Shown here in pieces: positions 1 to 8,119 of a stretch of 33,254 nucleotides of DNA (positions are counted from its first letter, which is position 1; each line of letters opens with the position of its first letter). The stretch comes from an uncultured Prevotellaceae bacterium (GTDB lineage Bacteria; Bacteroidota; Bacteroidia; Bacteroidales; Bacteroidaceae). Both the position numbers and the translations under genes were made by a program. The stretch lies in assembly GCA_937900485.1 (NCBI GenBank), contig CALCEL010000073.1, positions 1 to 33,254 on the forward strand, read 5' to 3'. The notes under the pieces were generated by a model that saw only the letters and a program-made list of their open reading frames with translations, did not search any database and was not told the origin of the DNA.

Positions 1-3
1 GGC

Positions 4-42
4 GGTCATTAGAAAATCGTGTTGGACGAATCTCTAATGACC
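4..42. repeat. 10-bp inverted repeat at window edge
   Basis: Positions 4-13 (GGTCATTAGA) and 33-42 are a perfect 10-bp inverted repeat around a 19-base loop; inside the loop 17-20 and 26-29 form another 4-bp stem. No run of T's follows on either strand, so it is not a standard intrinsic terminator. It could be a 3' hairpin of a gene left of the window, or an operator. Its role is unknown. Confidence 0.5.
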
Positions 43-67
43 GATTTGGGTTAAAAAGAAATAGTCT

Positions 68-94
68 AAAACTGCGACACTTCGTCGCAGTTTT
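68..94. terminator. bidirectional intrinsic terminator
   Basis: An 11-bp perfect stem, 68-78 pairing with 84-94, closes a 5-base loop. The arms begin AAAA and end TTTT, so the hairpin is flanked by a T-rich tract on both strands. It lies 76 bases past the stop of the minus-strand ZIP transporter gene and could also end a plus-strand gene left of the window. Confidence 0.8.
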
Positions 95-169
95 ATTTTA
101 CCCTCCGCTTGTGCCTGTTCTCCCTCAAGCCTCTGAAGGAACGTCACATATGGGATGGTTACCTCATGA

Positions 170-925
170 TTATATGATACGCTCAAGTATTATCATAGTT
201 ATGAAGCCGGCTAGAAGCGAATAGGTGGCTTGTTTTTGGTAGCCATGAGCGTGTGTCTCCGGAATCATCTCGTCCGACGTTACGTATAGCATAGCACCTC
301 CGGCGAATCCGAGCATGAATGGCAGAAAGGTTAGTGAGATGTTACCCAGTCCATAGCCAATCCATGTTCCCGCTACTTCCAGCAGACCGATGGCGAGTGA
401 GATGAAAAACGTGCGTAGTCGTGTGACACCTGCGAGCAGCAACGGTGAGATTATCACCATTCCCTCTGGTACGTTCTGAAGTGCGATACCTATTGTCACT
501 GTCCATGACACATTACCGTCGCTCACGTCGGTCATGCTTACTCCTGTCGCTATGCCTTCCGGGAGTTTATGGATGGCTATTGCCATGACAAACAAAAGTA
601 TGTGGTTGAGCGTACTGTTGTTCTTGTGTTCCTCGGGGTCCAGTCCGGTGATGTGATGCAAGTGTGGAGTGATCAGGTCGAGTACGTTGAGGAACAACGC
701 TCCGCTCATTACTCCTGCCACTACAACGGCGCAGTCCAACCCTTGGCACATGTCAAACGCCGGCACGATGAGTCCAAGTGTTGAGGCTGCCAGCATGATG
801 CCGGCGCAGTAGCCGAGTACTGTGTCATTCCATTTGTGGGGTAGGGTCTCGATGATATATCCTAAAAATGTTCCTATGAGTGTCGCTGTGCACAATCCTA
901 TTGCGCTTATCCATATCTGTCCCAT
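170..925 (-). CDS. ZIP family divalent metal transporter
   Basis: This 251-residue inner-membrane protein matches the ZIP (ZupT/GufA-like) family, which moves zinc and other divalent metals into the cytoplasm. The sequence is almost wholly hydrophobic segments, roughly eight. The metal-site motifs are present: HKLPEG at 119-124 (TM4) and NVPEG at 151-155 (TM5). GGAMLYVTSDEMIPE near 209-223 is also typical. A histidine-rich loop (THAHG, 224-228) follows, and HLHH at 88-91 lies in the TM3-4 loop. The length is normal for the prokaryotic group. It is a single gene between the amylase terminator upstream and the hairpin at 68-94 downstream. The substrate cannot be read from sequence; zinc, iron or manganese are all possible. 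Confidence 0.92.
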   Translation of the reverse strand: MGQIWISAIGLCTATLIGTFLGYIIETLPHKWNDTVLGYCAGIMLAASTLGLIVPAFDMCQGLDCAVVVAGVMSGALFLNVLDLITPHLHHITGLDPEEHKNNSTLNHILLFVMAIAIHKLPEGIATGVSMTDVSDGNVSWTVTIGIALQNVPEGMVIISPLLLAGVTRLRTFFISLAIGLLEVAGTWIGYGLGNISLTFLPFMLGFAGGAMLYVTSDEMIPETHAHGYQKQATYSLLAGFITMIILERII

Positions 926-960
926 TCTTCGTTGTCTTATTTTTTATGCCTTACGGGATG

Positions 961-1008
961 ATTAAAAAAGAGAACCCCGCTCTGCCATCTCGTGGCAGAT
1001 TGGGATTC
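961..1008 (-). terminator. intrinsic terminator of the amylase gene
   Basis: The core stem is TCTGCCA (981-987) with TGGCAGA (993-999), extended by pairing of 972-978 with 1002-1008. On the minus strand the hairpin is followed by a run of six T's at 963-968. It lies 60 bases past the amylase stop and before the ZIP start. Confidence 0.75.
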
Positions 1009-1068
1009 CGATTATTATGTTTATGATTGGATTGATATGTTCTTCACGCTCGCTCAACTCAAGTCTTG

Positions 1069-2754
1069 TTACAGCTTGAACTTGAGCACCTTGCCGCCGT
1101 TGGCTGGCAGCTCGACATATATCGTTCCGTCAGGAATCAAGTCACACTTGGTGTCTTTTTTACCTGTAAGCAAGTCTTTGCTCTCAACTCCTTGTTTTGT
1201 CGGAATCTCAAGTGTCTCATAAGCGTGGGCTGGTATCTTTATCCATGAGCGCGCAGGCTGGTCGCCGAAGTTAGCCACCACCATTATCAAGTCTTTACCT
1301 GCTTTGCGGAGAAATGCGAATTGTCTGTTGTCATTCATAGTCTGATTATGGTTGACATACATGACGTCATAGAACAATCCCTCTCTGACAGCTTTCTCCT
1401 TATTGGCGATGTTCAGCACCTTTGAGTAGAATGACTGGAGGTTCTTCTCGTCAGCACTAAGCAGTGTGCCGTCGAATTTGCCGTTGTTTCTCCATCTTCT
1501 GATGAGGTCGATGGTCCAATAGTCGAATATTGTCGTTCTTCCGTCCTGTCCGCTGAATCCCTCTGAGTACATACCTTTCTCTCCGAGCTCCTGTCCGAAG
1601 TATATCATGACAGGGTTGGTTCTCATGAGACTGGCCACCAGCATCGCAGGTTTACCTTTCTCTGCTGAACCAGCGAAGAACTGAGATGCTATGCGCTGCT
1701 CATCGTGGTTCTCGAGGAAGTTGAGCATGTGTGAGCTTATGTCGTCCACGCTCTGCCATGCTCCTGTGATGTTGTTGGCGCTGTTTCCGCATATCACAGA
1801 ACGTAGAGTGTCGTAAAGTCCCACCTTGTCATACAGGTAGTCGAATCGTCCTCTGTTGATGTAGTTTCTGTATTCGTGTGGGTTGTACACCTCAGCTATG
1901 AATATGATGTCAGGGTATTCCTCCTTAACTTTCGGTATCACCCATCCCCAGAAGTCCACCGGCACCATCTCTGCCATGTCGCATCGGAATCCGTCCACTC
2001 CCTTGGCTGCCCAGTACTTTAGAATGTCGAGCATTTTCTCCCAGGTGTTTGGTATACCCCAAGATGTCATGTTGTTACATCCTATGTAGTCTACTCCGTA
2101 GTTGAGTTTGACGGTCTCGTACCAGTCATTTTTAGTGGCGTATTGCGTGAAGCAGTCATTTCCCGTCACTTTAGCCGGCGTCTCTATGTACTCTCCCATC
2201 TCCTCGTCATCAAGACTGAAGTTAGGTGAGAATTTTGTGTGTGGTAGATAATAGAAGTTGTTGTTTGGATTATACACCATTGTCTTAACGTCATCCTCGC
2301 CAAGGTCCTTCACGTTCTCTGGCTTGGCGTCGGAAGCATACTGTCGAGCCACGTGGTTCGGCACGAAGTCGATGATGACCTTCATGTCTGCCCTGTGTGT
2401 TCTTGTCACGAGGTTCTCAAACTCCTTTATGCGGTCTGGCACCTTTGTGGCAAGGTCAGGGTCCACGTCATAGTAATCCTTGATGGCGTACGGGCTTCCC
2501 GCATTGCCTTTGACTATAGCGGGGTGATCACGTCGGATACCGAAAGCGGTATAGTCTGTTTTGGTGGCGTGCTCAATAATTCCCGTGTACCAGATATGTG
2601 TGGCACCGAGAGCTTTTATGTTTTCCAGAGCTGCCGTTGTGAAATCAGCCATTCGTCCACATCCGTTATCCTTCTTTGAACCATTGCTGGTGTTTTTGTT
2701 GGCGTTAGCACCAAAAAGTCTTGTCAAGACTTGATATATTACAATCTTTTCCAT
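1069..2754 (-). CDS. GH13 alpha-amylase family protein, cytoplasmic
   Basis: The 561-residue protein has the glycoside hydrolase 13 signature regions in order: DFVPNH at 129-134 (region I), GFRCD at 255-259 with nucleophile D259 (region II), E288 in IFIAEVY (region III, acid/base), and NHD at 349-351 with D351 (region IV). No signal peptide is present (it starts MEKIVIYQVLTRLFG), so it should act in the cytoplasm on imported maltodextrins or on glycogen. This differs from the surface-exposed SusG type. The C-terminal ~100 residues resemble the beta-sandwich that ends GH13 enzymes. It sits 82 bases downstream of fabD, with a hairpin between, so it probably has its own promoter. Exact specificity (amylase, neopullulanase-like or transferase) cannot be assigned. 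Confidence 0.9.
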   Translation of the reverse strand: MEKIVIYQVLTRLFGANANKNTSNGSKKDNGCGRMADFTTAALENIKALGATHIWYTGIIEHATKTDYTAFGIRRDHPAIVKGNAGSPYAIKDYYDVDPDLATKVPDRIKEFENLVTRTHRADMKVIIDFVPNHVARQYASDAKPENVKDLGEDDVKTMVYNPNNNFYYLPHTKFSPNFSLDDEEMGEYIETPAKVTGNDCFTQYATKNDWYETVKLNYGVDYIGCNNMTSWGIPNTWEKMLDILKYWAAKGVDGFRCDMAEMVPVDFWGWVIPKVKEEYPDIIFIAEVYNPHEYRNYINRGRFDYLYDKVGLYDTLRSVICGNSANNITGAWQSVDDISSHMLNFLENHDEQRIASQFFAGSAEKGKPAMLVASLMRTNPVMIYFGQELGEKGMYSEGFSGQDGRTTIFDYWTIDLIRRWRNNGKFDGTLLSADEKNLQSFYSKVLNIANKEKAVREGLFYDVMYVNHNQTMNDNRQFAFLRKAGKDLIMVVANFGDQPARSWIKIPAHAYETLEIPTKQGVESKDLLTGKKDTKCDLIPDGTIYVELPANGGKVLKFKL

Positions 2755-2785
2755 AGGCTGATAAGGTTAGATATTTATAATAATA

Positions 2786-2826
2786 GTCACGTTTGTGGCA
2801 TTTCATGCGAACACCGCAAACGTGAC
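2786..2826 (-). terminator. probable terminator of fabD
   Basis: GTCACGTTTG at 2786-2795 pairs perfectly with 2817-2826, and the stem continues inward (2797-2798 with 2814-2815). On the minus strand it is followed by an A/T-rich stretch rather than a clean T run. It lies 10 bases past the fabD stop and before the amylase start. Confidence 0.6.
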
Positions 2827-2836
2827 GTGGTTTTAC

Positions 2837-3724
2837 TTATGCTATTCCGTGTGCGGTTACATTTTTGTCAATCTTTGCGATCATACCTTGCAGCGCCTTG
2901 CCTGGTCCGCATTCTGTGAAGTCTGTGGCTCCGTCAGCGATCATGTTCATGACCTCATAGGTCCATTTCACTGGTGCTGTCAACTGTGCAATGAGATTTT
3001 GCTTGATCTCGTTAGGGTCAGTGTGTGGCTTAGCGTCCACGTTCTGATATACAGGACACTTGGGTGCGCTGAAGTTTGTGGCCTCGATGGCTGCCTGCAG
3101 CTCTTCTTTCGCAGGTTGCATGAGTGGTGAGTGGAAAGCACCGCCGACAGGAAGTGGCAATGCGCGTTTTGCTCCCGCAGTTTTCAGAGCCTCGCATGCC
3201 TCAGCCACAGCCTCGTTGTTACCAGATATGACGAGTTGTCCTGGGTTGTTGTAGTTTGCCGGCACGACGATGTTGCCTGGCTTGGAGATGCTTGCGCAAA
3301 CCTCCTCGATTTTGTCGTCGGCGAGTCCGATGATGGCAGCCATTGTTGATGGTGAGGCCTCACACGCTTTCTGCATTGCCTGTGCTCTCTTTGAGACGAG
3401 CTTGAGACCATCCTCAAATGACAACGATCCGGCAGCCACGAGTGCGGACAACTCGCCTAATGAGTGGCCTCCGACCATGTCTGGCTTGAACTCGTCGCCT
3501 AAGCAGATGGCGCTTATGACTGAGTGGAGGAATACGGCAGGTTGTGTCACCTTAGTCTGTTTCAACTCCTCCGCTGTTCCTTCGAACATTATCTTGGTGA
3601 TCTCAAATCCGAGAATCTCATTCGCTTTGTCGAAATACTCTTTTGCTACAGGGTTTGAGTCATACAAATCTTTTCCCATTCCTGAGAATTGTGCTCCCTG
3701 ACCAGGGAAAACAAACGCTTTCAT
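2837..3724 (-). CDS. fabD: malonyl-CoA:ACP transacylase FabD
   Basis: The 295-residue enzyme moves malonyl from CoA to acyl carrier protein, supplying chain-extender units for type II fatty acid synthesis in the cytoplasm. Diagnostic motifs are FPGQGAQ at 6-12, the nucleophile serine S88 in GHSLGE, R113 (KRAQAMQ) in the region that binds the malonyl carboxylate, and catalytic H198 in GAFHSPLM. Length is normal. It stands apart from other fatty-acid genes here. The promoter upstream is unusually clear: -7 TATCTTTG and -33 TTTG, with a 16-bp direct repeat. The start at 3724 gives the standard N-terminus MKAFVFPGQG; the upstream bases are A-rich without a Shine-Dalgarno site. Confidence 0.96.
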   Translation of the reverse strand: MKAFVFPGQGAQFSGMGKDLYDSNPVAKEYFDKANEILGFEITKIMFEGTAEELKQTKVTQPAVFLHSVISAICLGDEFKPDMVGGHSLGELSALVAAGSLSFEDGLKLVSKRAQAMQKACEASPSTMAAIIGLADDKIEEVCASISKPGNIVVPANYNNPGQLVISGNNEAVAEACEALKTAGAKRALPLPVGGAFHSPLMQPAKEELQAAIEATNFSAPKCPVYQNVDAKPHTDPNEIKQNLIAQLTAPVKWTYEVMNMIADGATDFTECGPGKALQGMIAKIDKNVTAHGIA

Positions 3725-3766
3725 TGTTTATGTTTTTTTGTGTTTTAATATTAATTGTTAGATATG

Positions 3767-3797
3767 CAAAGATAAATGAATTATTATATTATTCAAA
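3767..3797 (-). promoter_or_regulatory. Bacteroidota-type promoter of fabD
   Basis: On the minus strand the -7 element TATCTTTG occupies 3774-3767 and a -33 TTTG occupies 3797-3794, exactly 19 bases apart. This matches the Bacteroidota consensus TTTG-N19/21-TAnnTTTG. Transcription should start near 3760, giving a leader of about 35 bases. Confidence 0.75.
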
Positions 3798-3824
3798 GTT
3801 TTCCTCACATTATTCAAAGTTTTC
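3788..3824. repeat. 16-bp tandem direct repeat over the fabD -33 region
   Basis: ATTATTCAAAGTTTTC occurs at 3788-3803 and again, identical, at 3809-3824. The start-to-start distance is 21 bp (two helical turns). The first copy contains the -33 element of the fabD promoter; the second overlaps the last codons and stop of the YgiQ gene. Candidate binding site for a regulator. Confidence 0.6.
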
Positions 3825-5667
3825 TTCCGAAAAGTTTCTCAGCCAAGTCAATTCTCCCTAGGCGTCTCAAAACCTTTATTATGTTTTGCTTCTGCCCTGG
3901 TTTGTACCAGAAAAAGAATTGGCGCTGCGCCAGTTTCTCTTTCGGTGTCTTGGCTGAAAACACAGGCTCCATAGTGTAGGGGTGTACTCCCGAGAACCAT
4001 GTCTCTGTGCTGACCGTCATTGGTGTCGGGGTGAAGTCCTGCACCTGTTCGAGGTGGAAGTCCAGTCCCTTTGTTATCACTGCCAGCTCCGCCATGTCTT
4101 CCTCAGTGCAGCCTGGGTGACTGCTTATGAAGTATGGTATGATTTGTTGGTTGAGGTGTTCTTCTTTGTTTATCCTGTCGAAGATGCGTTTGAAGTCGTA
4201 GAAGAGTTTGAACGAGGGCTTGCGCATCAGGTAGAGTACCTTGTCAGATGTGTGTTCGGGCGCTACTTTCAAGCGTCCGCTGACGTGGTTTTTGATGAGC
4301 TCTCTCGTGTACTCCATGTTGGCCTTGTTCACTTGTTTGTCGCCTGTGTCGTGAAGCAGGAGGTCATATCTGACACCGCTGCCGATGAAGCTCTTCTTTA
4401 TTCCCGGCATGGCATCGACGGTTCTGTATATCTTCAGCAGCTGGGTGTGGTCTGTGTTGAGGTTTGGGCATACTTTAGGGTGTATACATGACGGTTTTTT
4501 GCACTTGTGACATATGTCCAGGTTCTTTCCGTGCATGGCGTACATGTTGGCTGACGGTCCTCCAAGGTCACTGAGGTAACCTTTGAAATCCGGCAGCTTT
4601 GTGATTGACTTTATTTCTTTTATGATGCTGTCCTTGCTTCTCGACGTGATGAATTTTCCTTGATGTGCGGATATGGTGCAGAAGGCACAGCCGCCAAAGC
4701 AGCCGCGATGCAGACATACGGAGAATTTTATCATGTCGTAGGCGGGGATGCGCTTGCCTTTATACTTGGGGTGGGGAAGTCTGGTGTAAGGCAAGTCGAA
4801 GGAACGGTCAAGTTCGTCTTGCGTCAATGGCTGGTATGGCGGGTTGACGACAAGGTACTGCCCGTCCACTCCTTGTATTATCCTTTGAGCGTTATATTTG
4901 TTTGACTCTTCCTCAATGTGTCTGAAGTTCTCGGCCTGACAGCGTTTGTCTGCCAGACATCTCTCGTGTGAGTGCAGGACGATGTCGTCGTCTTTTATGC
5001 CTCCGGGTATGTCTTTCTCGGGCACGAGGATGACGGTCTGTTTTTGCGGGAATCTCACCATGAGATTCCTGAATGTCTTCACGTCGATCTTTCGTCCTTG
5101 CTCTGACAACAGATGGGCGAGTGAAATCATCGGCTTTTCACCCATGCCGTATATGAGCAGGTCGCCGCCACTAGTGGCGAGTATGCTTTTCTGCAGCGAG
5201 TCTTTCCAGTAGTCGTAATGGGTCAGACGGCGTAGTGAGGACTCGATGCCGCCTAAGACCACGGGTACGTCCGGATACAGTTGTTTTAGTATCTGGGTGT
5301 ATACTATTGTCGGATACTCTGGCCTGAGGTCATGACGTCCGTCTGGTGAGTAGGCGTCTTCGGAACGTAGTCTGCGGTTCGCTGTGTATTTGTTTACCAT
5401 GGAGTCCATGCAGCCAGGCGAGATACCGAAAAACAGCCTTGGACGTCCGAGTTTCTTGAAATCACGGTAGTCTCCATGCCAATCCGGTTGGGGAACTATC
5501 GCAACCTTTAGTCCCTCAGCTTCCAGAATCCTGCCTATTACCGCTACACCAAATGACGGGTGGTCGACGTATGCGTCACCGCTGAAGAGTATGACGTCGA
5601 GCTCATCCCATCCCAATCTCTCTACCTCTTTCTTTGTAGTAGGTAGCCAGGTCAGCTTTTCTTCCAT
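3814..5667 (-). CDS. YgiQ family radical SAM protein
   Basis: The 617-residue protein belongs to the YgiQ (UPF0313) group of radical SAM enzymes, whose reaction is unknown. The radical SAM CX3CX2C motif is RGCFGGCAFC, with C323, C327 and C330 binding the [4Fe-4S] cluster that cleaves S-adenosylmethionine. An N-terminal half of about 300 residues resembles the cobalamin-binding-like domain common in this group. A second cysteine set, C386, C389, C394 and C400, could hold another metal site. The C-terminal part (PEHTSDKVL, and QVQDFTPTPMT near 560) is typical. It lies 8 bases after the 112-residue gene, so the two are probably co-transcribed. The stop overlaps the direct repeat of the fabD promoter. 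Confidence 0.9.
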   Translation of the reverse strand: MEEKLTWLPTTKKEVERLGWDELDVILFSGDAYVDHPSFGVAVIGRILEAEGLKVAIVPQPDWHGDYRDFKKLGRPRLFFGISPGCMDSMVNKYTANRRLRSEDAYSPDGRHDLRPEYPTIVYTQILKQLYPDVPVVLGGIESSLRRLTHYDYWKDSLQKSILATSGGDLLIYGMGEKPMISLAHLLSEQGRKIDVKTFRNLMVRFPQKQTVILVPEKDIPGGIKDDDIVLHSHERCLADKRCQAENFRHIEEESNKYNAQRIIQGVDGQYLVVNPPYQPLTQDELDRSFDLPYTRLPHPKYKGKRIPAYDMIKFSVCLHRGCFGGCAFCTISAHQGKFITSRSKDSIIKEIKSITKLPDFKGYLSDLGGPSANMYAMHGKNLDICHKCKKPSCIHPKVCPNLNTDHTQLLKIYRTVDAMPGIKKSFIGSGVRYDLLLHDTGDKQVNKANMEYTRELIKNHVSGRLKVAPEHTSDKVLYLMRKPSFKLFYDFKRIFDRINKEEHLNQQIIPYFISSHPGCTEEDMAELAVITKGLDFHLEQVQDFTPTPMTVSTETWFSGVHPYTMEPVFSAKTPKEKLAQRQFFFWYKPGQKQNIIKVLRRLGRIDLAEKLFGRKL

Positions 5668-5675
5668 CTTCTGAC

Positions 5676-6014
5676 TTATTTCTCCTCTATGCCTATCTGC
5701 TCTGTCTCTTCAAGTTCTTCCTCTCTTGCGTCATGCCATCCGACGTACAACATGATAAGCTCTTTGAGTCCGTATACTTTCATGTTGTCGTTATAGAGCA
5801 CATTTGTGCATAAGTCCGCCAAGTCTGTACATTCCGGGTTGTTGAGAATGTATGACTTCGCGTTGTGCTTGAGTGTCTCGAGAGTCGTCTCGTCAACGAT
5901 TCCGTTGCTTGGTACCAATCTTTTGAGAAGTGAGTACTTTTCTATTGTCAGCAGATGAAGCTCTGTGATGTCGATGCTTCTCGTGCCGGAAGCGTTTGCC
6001 TGAATCTTGTACAT
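5676..6014 (-). CDS. conserved-looking hypothetical protein, 112 aa
   Basis: I do not recognise this family. The protein is 112 residues, soluble, acidic at the C-terminus (EEELEETEQIGIEEK) and predicted mostly helical, with no signal peptide or membrane segment. It contains a YVGWHD motif near 90-95 and a lone cysteine pair (C62, C69). It is the first gene of a likely two-gene unit with the YgiQ radical SAM gene 8 bases downstream, which suggests a linked function. Start chosen at the only in-frame ATG after an A-rich leader; a -7 element lies about 105 bases upstream. Confidence 0.7.
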   Translation of the reverse strand: MYKIQANASGTRSIDITELHLLTIEKYSLLKRLVPSNGIVDETTLETLKHNAKSYILNNPECTDLADLCTNVLYNDNMKVYGLKELIMLYVGWHDAREEELEETEQIGIEEK

Positions 6015-6118
6015 GATGGATTGATTATGCGTTTGTTATTATCCGTAGTCTTTGTCTTTGACAGACGGTTTTATTGTCTTGTCTACGCAGCTCTCACGTT
6101 ATGACTGCCAGCGATGAC

Positions 6119-6126
6119 AAATGTAA
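6119..6126 (-). promoter_or_regulatory. candidate -7 element for the hypothetical/YgiQ unit
   Basis: On the minus strand 6126-6119 reads TACATTTG, matching TAnnTTTG. There is no good -33 TTTG at the right distance. The predicted start near 6112 would give a leader of about 98 bases before the 112-residue gene. The rest of 6015-6250 holds no convincing gene, only the palindrome at 6229-6244. Confidence 0.4.
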
Positions 6127-6228
6127 TAATTATCTTTTAATATTAACGTTTTTCTCTGACTTGTTATTTCACGCTTCTCGTATTTTCTTTGTCGTATGTG
6201 TGAGGTTGGTCTCGTTTAGAAACTTCAT

Positions 6229-6244
6229 GTCTCACGTGTGAGAC
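6229..6244. repeat. palindrome GTCTCAC-GT-GTGAGAC
   Basis: Two perfect 7-bp arms surround a 2-base centre, the geometry of a dimeric regulator's operator. It lies between the terminator of the AraC pair (6251-6286) and the -7 element at 6119-6126, about 100 bases upstream of the latter. Confidence 0.4.
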
Positions 6245-6250
6245 GAAAAA

Positions 6251-6286
6251 AAAGAGCACGGAATACGTATGTGTTCCATGCTCTTT
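6251..6286 (-). terminator. intrinsic terminator after the AraC genes
   Basis: AAAGAGCA (6251-6258) pairs with TGCTCTTT (6279-6286), then after one mismatch GGAA (6260-6263) pairs with TTCC (6274-6277). On the minus strand a run of T's follows directly (eight A's at 6246-6253 on the plus strand). It lies 18 bases past the stop of the second AraC gene. Confidence 0.85.
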
Positions 6287-6304
6287 ATCTGTTTTCTTCG
6301 TTTC

Positions 6305-7189
6305 TTACCTTGTCGGAGTGTTTCCTGTTACTCTCTTGAAATAACGGGTGAAGCTTGTCGGGGTAGGGAAGTTCAGTTCCTGACTGATCTTCTTGACGCT
6401 GTAGTGATGCACGTTCTGCAGGACTCTCGCCTTCGCCACAACATATTCGTCAATCCATGTGGAAGCGTTTTTCTCACTGAATTCGGAGCATACGTACGAG
6501 AGGTATTTAGGCGTGATGCCCAACATGTCGGCATAGAACTGCACTGTCCTCTCTTTGTCTGCGTATCTGTTGAGATAATCAATGAACTTGGAGAACATGT
6601 CGTATTGTTTTGACGCTGGTTTCTTCTGCTGAAACTGGTTCTCTTTCATCTGATTGATGACGTATATGAACAGCACATTGAGGAAACTTCTCGCATAGTT
6701 TATCTGATATTTCTTGTCGTTGTGGAGCAAGAATGACTTCGTGTCCTTATACATCTGTGAGAACTGGAGCATGTTGGCCTCGTCTACGTCATAAACGCTG
6801 TATGTGTAGGTGAGCGTCGACTTGTTGTAGTTCATGTGTATGTCTTTGAAAATCTCCAGAAGGGTCTCCGGATATATGACATACATGAAAAACTTAATGT
6901 CTTCACTCGCACTGATGTAAGACACGACGCACTCTTCCCTAGTCACGAGTACCTGTCCCTCTTTTATCTCAACATCTTTTTGGTTGATGTTCAGTATGCA
7001 GGAGCCTTTCTCAATCAGGAATATGGTCATCTGATATACCTTCACCGGTTGGTATTCTGTAAGCGGGATGAGAGGGTTCTTCCTTGACAAATTGTCGAAA
7101 AGAAGAAGCTTATTGTCTATCTTGCAGGATGGCTCCATGCCCTTGGCAGAGAAGACATCCACTGTGTTTTTTTCAGTTTCTTTTTTCAT
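6305..7189 (-). CDS. AraC family transcriptional regulator (second of tandem pair)
   Basis: The 294-residue protein has an N-terminal ligand or dimerisation region of about 200 residues and a C-terminal AraC/XylS double helix-turn-helix. HTH1 is around VQFYADMLGITPKYLSYV and HTH2 around SVKKISQELNFPTPTSFTRY. It is similar to the AraC protein encoded just upstream (stop and start 3 bases apart), suggesting an old tandem duplication. The protein stops right after GNTPTR, where family members usually continue with Y-R and a short tail, so the last helix is slightly shortened; it may still be functional. It is the last gene before the terminator at 6251-6286. No target operon is adjacent, so the effector is unknown. 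Confidence 0.88.
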   Translation of the reverse strand: MKKETEKNTVDVFSAKGMEPSCKIDNKLLLFDNLSRKNPLIPLTEYQPVKVYQMTIFLIEKGSCILNINQKDVEIKEGQVLVTREECVVSYISASEDIKFFMYVIYPETLLEIFKDIHMNYNKSTLTYTYSVYDVDEANMLQFSQMYKDTKSFLLHNDKKYQINYARSFLNVLFIYVINQMKENQFQQKKPASKQYDMFSKFIDYLNRYADKERTVQFYADMLGITPKYLSYVCSEFSEKNASTWIDEYVVAKARVLQNVHHYSVKKISQELNFPTPTSFTRYFKRVTGNTPTR

Positions 7190-7192
7190 GTC

Positions 7193-8107
7193 CTATTCGT
7201 CAATTATTGCCTTACGATTATTTATTTTCACATATGATGTAGGTGACATTCCCACGATTCGGGAGAAGTATCTTCCAAAGAAACTCTGACTCGGGAAGTG
7301 GAACATCTCACTGACCTTTTTTATGTTGTAGTCGTGCGTGTAAAGCATACGTTTCACATGGTATGCCACGTACTGGTCAATCACATTTGAGGCTGACACA
7401 CCGGCAAACTTCATTGACAGGTTCGAAAGGTATTTTGGAGTGATTTCGAGTCTGTCAGCGTAGTACTGGACGGAACGCTCTCGTCTGTAATACAGACATA
7501 ACATCCTGAGGAAACGGTTGTACAACTCTCTCTGTCTTTGAGGTCTCTTTCTTTTGTTCTCTTCATAACTGTCGATGAAGTTGAACAACTGACACTCGTA
7601 AGCCGCCATCATGGCTCTCAGACACACCTCTTTCCTCTTCTTGTTGTTTTGAAGATGTTCTGCCTTCATCCTTTTATATTCATTATAAATGATAGACACG
7701 TGTTTCGGTGTGAGTGTGTAGTGATGGTAACAGAAACATGTCAGACCGACTTTGTCCGTAAGCCCAATCTTTTCGTATATGTCATTCACGATGTGTGTCA
7801 TCGTGAGCATAGAGAAGAATTTGCAGCGAGACTCTTTTACCTCTACTTTCATGCATGGCATTATCACGACAAAATCGTTCTCCTTGACGTTGAGTTCCGT
7901 TCCGCTGATTTTCAAGTGTAACGTTCCTTTCGTGACAACAGTGACGTAGACGTATTCTGTGTTGAACACCTCTGGTCTCTCTTTTATCACGGGTTTATAC
8001 TTCTCATCAAGGTTATCCATTATTATGTATCTTCCCTTATATGAAGAGAAGAACACTTTGTCGTCCTTGACCAAATCGTATGTCATTATGTCACCCTTAG
8101 AAATCAT
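7193..8107 (-). CDS. AraC family transcriptional regulator (first of tandem pair)
   Basis: This 304-residue AraC/XylS regulator has the same layout as its neighbour: an N-terminal cupin-like region (residues ~20-180) with weak conservation and a C-terminal double helix-turn-helix. HTH1 includes VQYYADRLEITPKYLSNL; HTH2 is around YNIKKVSEMFHFPSQSFFGR and is followed by GMSPTSYVK, so the canonical ending is complete here. The start at 8107 is 12 bases after the FHA gene stop; an in-frame ATG at 8086 with AAGGG upstream is an equally good start and would remove seven residues. It probably lies in one transcript with the SPOR, FHA and second AraC genes. Confidence 0.88.
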   Translation of the reverse strand: MISKGDIMTYDLVKDDKVFFSSYKGRYIIMDNLDEKYKPVIKERPEVFNTEYVYVTVVTKGTLHLKISGTELNVKENDFVVIMPCMKVEVKESRCKFFSMLTMTHIVNDIYEKIGLTDKVGLTCFCYHHYTLTPKHVSIIYNEYKRMKAEHLQNNKKRKEVCLRAMMAAYECQLFNFIDSYEENKRKRPQRQRELYNRFLRMLCLYYRRERSVQYYADRLEITPKYLSNLSMKFAGVSASNVIDQYVAYHVKRMLYTHDYNIKKVSEMFHFPSQSFFGRYFSRIVGMSPTSYVKINNRKAIIDE

Positions 8108-8119
8108 AAGCCTTACTTT

